From Phytohabitans suffuscus (GTDB lineage Bacteria; Actinomycetota; Actinomycetes; Mycobacteriales; Micromonosporaceae): a DNA stretch of 64,000 bases. A program made the translations under genes and the position numbers. Of this stretch, positions 62,344 through 64,000 are shown in pieces. The stretch's first letter is position 1. Every line of letters starts with the position of its first letter. Under the pieces are notes generated by a model that made no database searches, had not been told where the DNA came from, and was given only the letters and a program-made list of their open reading frames with translations. The stretch spans positions 1,054,001-1,118,000 of the forward strand of contig NZ_AP022871.1 of assembly GCF_011764565.1 (NCBI RefSeq), read 5' to 3'.

Positions 62344-63239
62344 TTACGTGGGCGTGTTGGCAGGTTGCTGGTGGTGGATGTGGTCGTGGCAGGTGGGGCA
62401 CACGATCAATGTCTTGCGCCGTTTCCTGACCATCAGTTGCGTCCACTGTGGCTGTGGCTGTCCCGATGCTGCGAGGTCGGCGAGTTTCGAGATGTGGTGC
62501 ACGTGCACGTCGGCTCGTTGCTCGCAGAGCTCGCACCGGCCGCAGTGTAGGCGGGCGAGCAGTTCACTGCTGTGGCGGCGGCCGGCCATCGGGGCGGGAG
62601 GGCGGTCGTCGAGGACTGCCTTCTTCTGCCGTTTGAGGGGGATGCCACCGAACCGGGTCACCAGTGGTGGCCTGCCGGCGCGTTCGACACTGGTTTGGAA
62701 GCACACGCGAGGCCCGTGTCGGGTGTCGGTGGTGGCCTGGTAGGTGCGGGCCATTTTCGACACCGTCGAGCGGTGCTTGCCGGCCAGGGTCTTGAGCATG
62801 GAAGTCAACATCACCCATTGCAGGCGGTTGAGCTGCCACACGTTGTGTGCGAGCAGGTAGTACTGGAGATAGCCGCGCCATTGCGCCCCGTAGACGCCGA
62901 TGATCCTGCTGTCGGTGAGGTTCATCAGGTCGGGACGCCGCTCGGGTTTGCCGTGCTTGAGGAAGGGGCGGCTCTTGGCTTTGATCACGTCGCGGGGACC
63001 CGGAGTGCGATCTTCCCGTTGACCGACCGGCGACCGTTGGTGGTCTTGTGGTCGGCGTGCCCGACGCTGATCTGGTAGCCGAGGAAGCTCGCGGCCTGGG
63101 TGCGCCCGTGGGTGATGAGCGTCTTGTCTGGTGACAGGTCCAGCTTGAGGTCTTCTCGCAGGAACTGTGCCAGCCTGGCTTTGATCGTTTCGGCTTCGGC
63201 CTTGGGTCCGATGAATCCGAGCAGGTGGTCGTCGGCTTA
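62344..63239 (-). pseudogene. Group II intron reverse transcriptase/maturase, C-terminal part only
   Basis: The minus-strand frame begins abruptly at ADDHLLGFIGPKAEAETIKA, i.e. inside the RT catalytic YADD with the Tyr missing, and continues DLKLDLSPDKTLITHGRTQA, FLGYQISVG, the maturase X domain (WRGYLQYYLLAHNVWQLNRL, KTLAGKHRSTVSKMARTY) and a C-terminal HNH endonuclease domain (CGRCELCEQRADVHVHHISK, CPTCHDHIHH). One base is missing near 62995. The N-terminal RT half is absent. The stop at 62344 is 12 nt before domain V. Confidence 0.85.
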
Positions 63240-63246
63240 TGCCGAC
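63231..63246. repeat. Palindrome GTCGGC-TTAT-GCCGAC at the intron/recombinase-element junction
   Basis: Six-base arms flank TTAT. A second, nearly identical site with the centre inverted (GTCGGC-ATAA-GCCGC) is at 63309-63323 and a half-like copy GGTTATGCCGAG at 63252-63263. They frame the start of the recombinase element and look like core sites of a tyrosine recombinase. Confidence 0.7.
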
Positions 63247-63386
63247 CGCCGGGTTATGCCGAGCGCGGGCCGGTCTTGCTTGTGGTGGTGGTAACTCGGG
63301 CGGGTGGTGTCGGCATAAGCCGCGTGATGGTCAGCTGATTGTCCTGTCTGGATGAGTGACACAGCTCTTCAGATAGGAGGTCCATC

Positions 63387-64000
63387 GTGGATAGTGGTGG
63401 GCAGCCCGGTTGTGGGCCTGCATCGAGGGTGGTGACCGGTCCGCTGGCCGGATTCGAGTCGGCGTTGCGGGCGGAACTGACGCGGGTGGGGTATGCGCCG
63501 GCGACAGTACGCGACATCGTTGCGGCGATGAGGCGGCTGAGCGGCTGGATGCAGCGGCGTCGGATGGCCGCGGCCGATCTGGGACCAGCGGCGGTGCGGG
63601 AGTTCCTCGCGATGCGGCGCAAGGCGACCAGGGTGGAGCAGGTGGCTCGGCGTGGGCTGGGTCCGTTGCTGCGGTTCCTGCGCGGCCGTGGGGTGATCCC
63701 GTCCGTCGAAGAGACGCGCGGTTCGCCAGCGGCGGCACTGTTGGCCGACTATCGGACCTGGCTGGTTGGTGAGCGAGGGCTGGCCGCGGAGTCGGTGCGC
63801 TGCTATCTGGTGCAGGGTGGCAAGTTCCTGGCTGACCTGCCCGATCCGATCGATGCTTCACTGGCTGGGTTGGACGCTGCGGCGGTGGTGTCGTTCGTGA
63901 TGCGGCAGGCTCGCGGGTGCGGCAGTGTGTGGTCGGCCAAGACTCTGGTCACCGCGACGCGTTCGCTGCTGCGGTTCCTGCACGTGCAGGGCTTGGTCCC
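63387..64000 (+). CDS. Tyrosine recombinase, N-terminal part (continues beyond the window)
   Basis: GTG 63387 follows AGGAGG by 6 nt. The open frame of at least 204 aa has an N-terminal SAM-like region (FESALRAELTRVGYAPATVR, AAMRRLSGWMQRRRM) and a second one (YRTWLVGERGLAAESVRCYL, SAKTLVTATRSLLRFLHVQG), typical of transposon-type tyrosine recombinases that occur in clusters of two or three. The catalytic domain lies outside the window. Confidence 0.85.
   Translation, partial: MDSGGQPGCGPASRVVTGPLAGFESALRAELTRVGYAPATVRDIVAAMRRLSGWMQRRRMAAADLGPAAVREFLAMRRKATRVEQVARRGLGPLLRFLRGRGVIPSVEETRGSPAAALLADYRTWLVGERGLAAESVRCYLVQGGKFLADLPDPIDASLAGLDAAAVVSFVMRQARGCGSVWSAKTLVTATRSLLRFLHVQGLV

Larger units (their letters stand above)
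62238..63239 (-). mobile_element. 3' remnant of a group II intron
   Basis: It comprises the truncated maturase gene plus domains V and VI. The 5' part (ribozyme domains I-IV and the RT N-terminus) is missing; instead the sequence changes at the YADD codon into a tyrosine-recombinase element. The ribozyme cannot be active in this state. Confidence 0.85.

Noticed and set aside
31170..64000. Prophage
   Set aside because: No capsid, portal, terminase, tail or lysis genes were seen; the pilin, VirB6-like, PrgI-like and VirB4-like genes point to a conjugative element.

Overview
The window is very GC-rich actinobacterial DNA with strong G/C third-position codon bias, many GTG starts, SARP/BTAD regulators, several ECF sigma factors and a tRNA-Gly/Cys/Val cluster. 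This fits a Micromonosporaceae genome (Phytohabitans, Dactylosporangium or a relative), although the sequence alone does not settle the genus. The organism call is inference.

Bases 1-31 kb look like accessory chromosome. Left to right they hold: the start of an FAD monooxygenase and a PrnB-like gene; a small membrane protein; a 1.6-kb non-coding block bounded by 104-bp inverted repeats; a GNAT enzyme; an ECF42 sigma factor with its YciI/DGPF partner; a second-type methionyl-tRNA synthetase behind a probable Met leader-peptide attenuator; a 1056-aa BTAD regulator with a minisatellite; a calcium-binding repeat protein; PadR; a berberine-bridge-like oxidase; STAS and SigG-like genes; a secreted FAD oxidoreductase; an epimerase; a methyltransferase and a second BTAD regulator. 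A 5.6-kb segment (nitrilase-family hydrolase, Gfo/Idh oxidoreductases, a CBM2-GH5 cellulase, a GNAT enzyme) lies between two ~460-bp inverted repeats. Before the tRNAs sits a two-gene unit of a membrane protein and an MTA/SAH-nucleosidase-like enzyme that carry the same short G/N/Q-rich motif at facing termini.

From the 3' end of tRNA-Val (31.44 kb) rightward an integrated element begins: integrase, excisionase, three overlapping DNA-methyltransferase genes, an iteron-like regulatory region, a sigma-like protein and a type-IV-secretion block (pilin, VirB6-like, PrgI-like, VirB4-like). The VirB4-like gene stops just after its Walker A motif, so conjugation is probably lost. The rest behaves as a defence island: XRE/ImmA, a DUF262-DUF1524 (GmrSD-like) nuclease, a multi-HTH protein, DUF3644, an eight-gene 7-deazaguanine operon, recombinase and HNH remnants, a DUF6414-like gene, two tandem NACHT NTPases, and a PIN-like nuclease. 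The window closes with the 3' end of a group II intron cut off at its reverse-transcriptase YADD motif next to a tyrosine-recombinase element.

The most interesting system is the operon at 52812-47627 (minus strand): an XRE regulator under a perfect 26-bp palindrome, an OGG/HhH-GPD glycosylase, an unknown small protein, a PfkB-kinase::nucleoside-2-deoxyribosyltransferase fusion, QueC, a SagB-type flavin oxidoreductase, QueD and QueE. Six of the seven junctions are 4-nt stop/start overlaps. It could make preQ0, place it on (deoxy)ribose and phosphorylate it.

Caution: at least twelve otherwise convincing genes carry one reading-frame break, nearly always at a short G or C run, and every one that can be measured is a net loss of one base. 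This looks like homopolymer deletion in the assembly rather than real decay, and such genes are annotated as single genes with the break noted.
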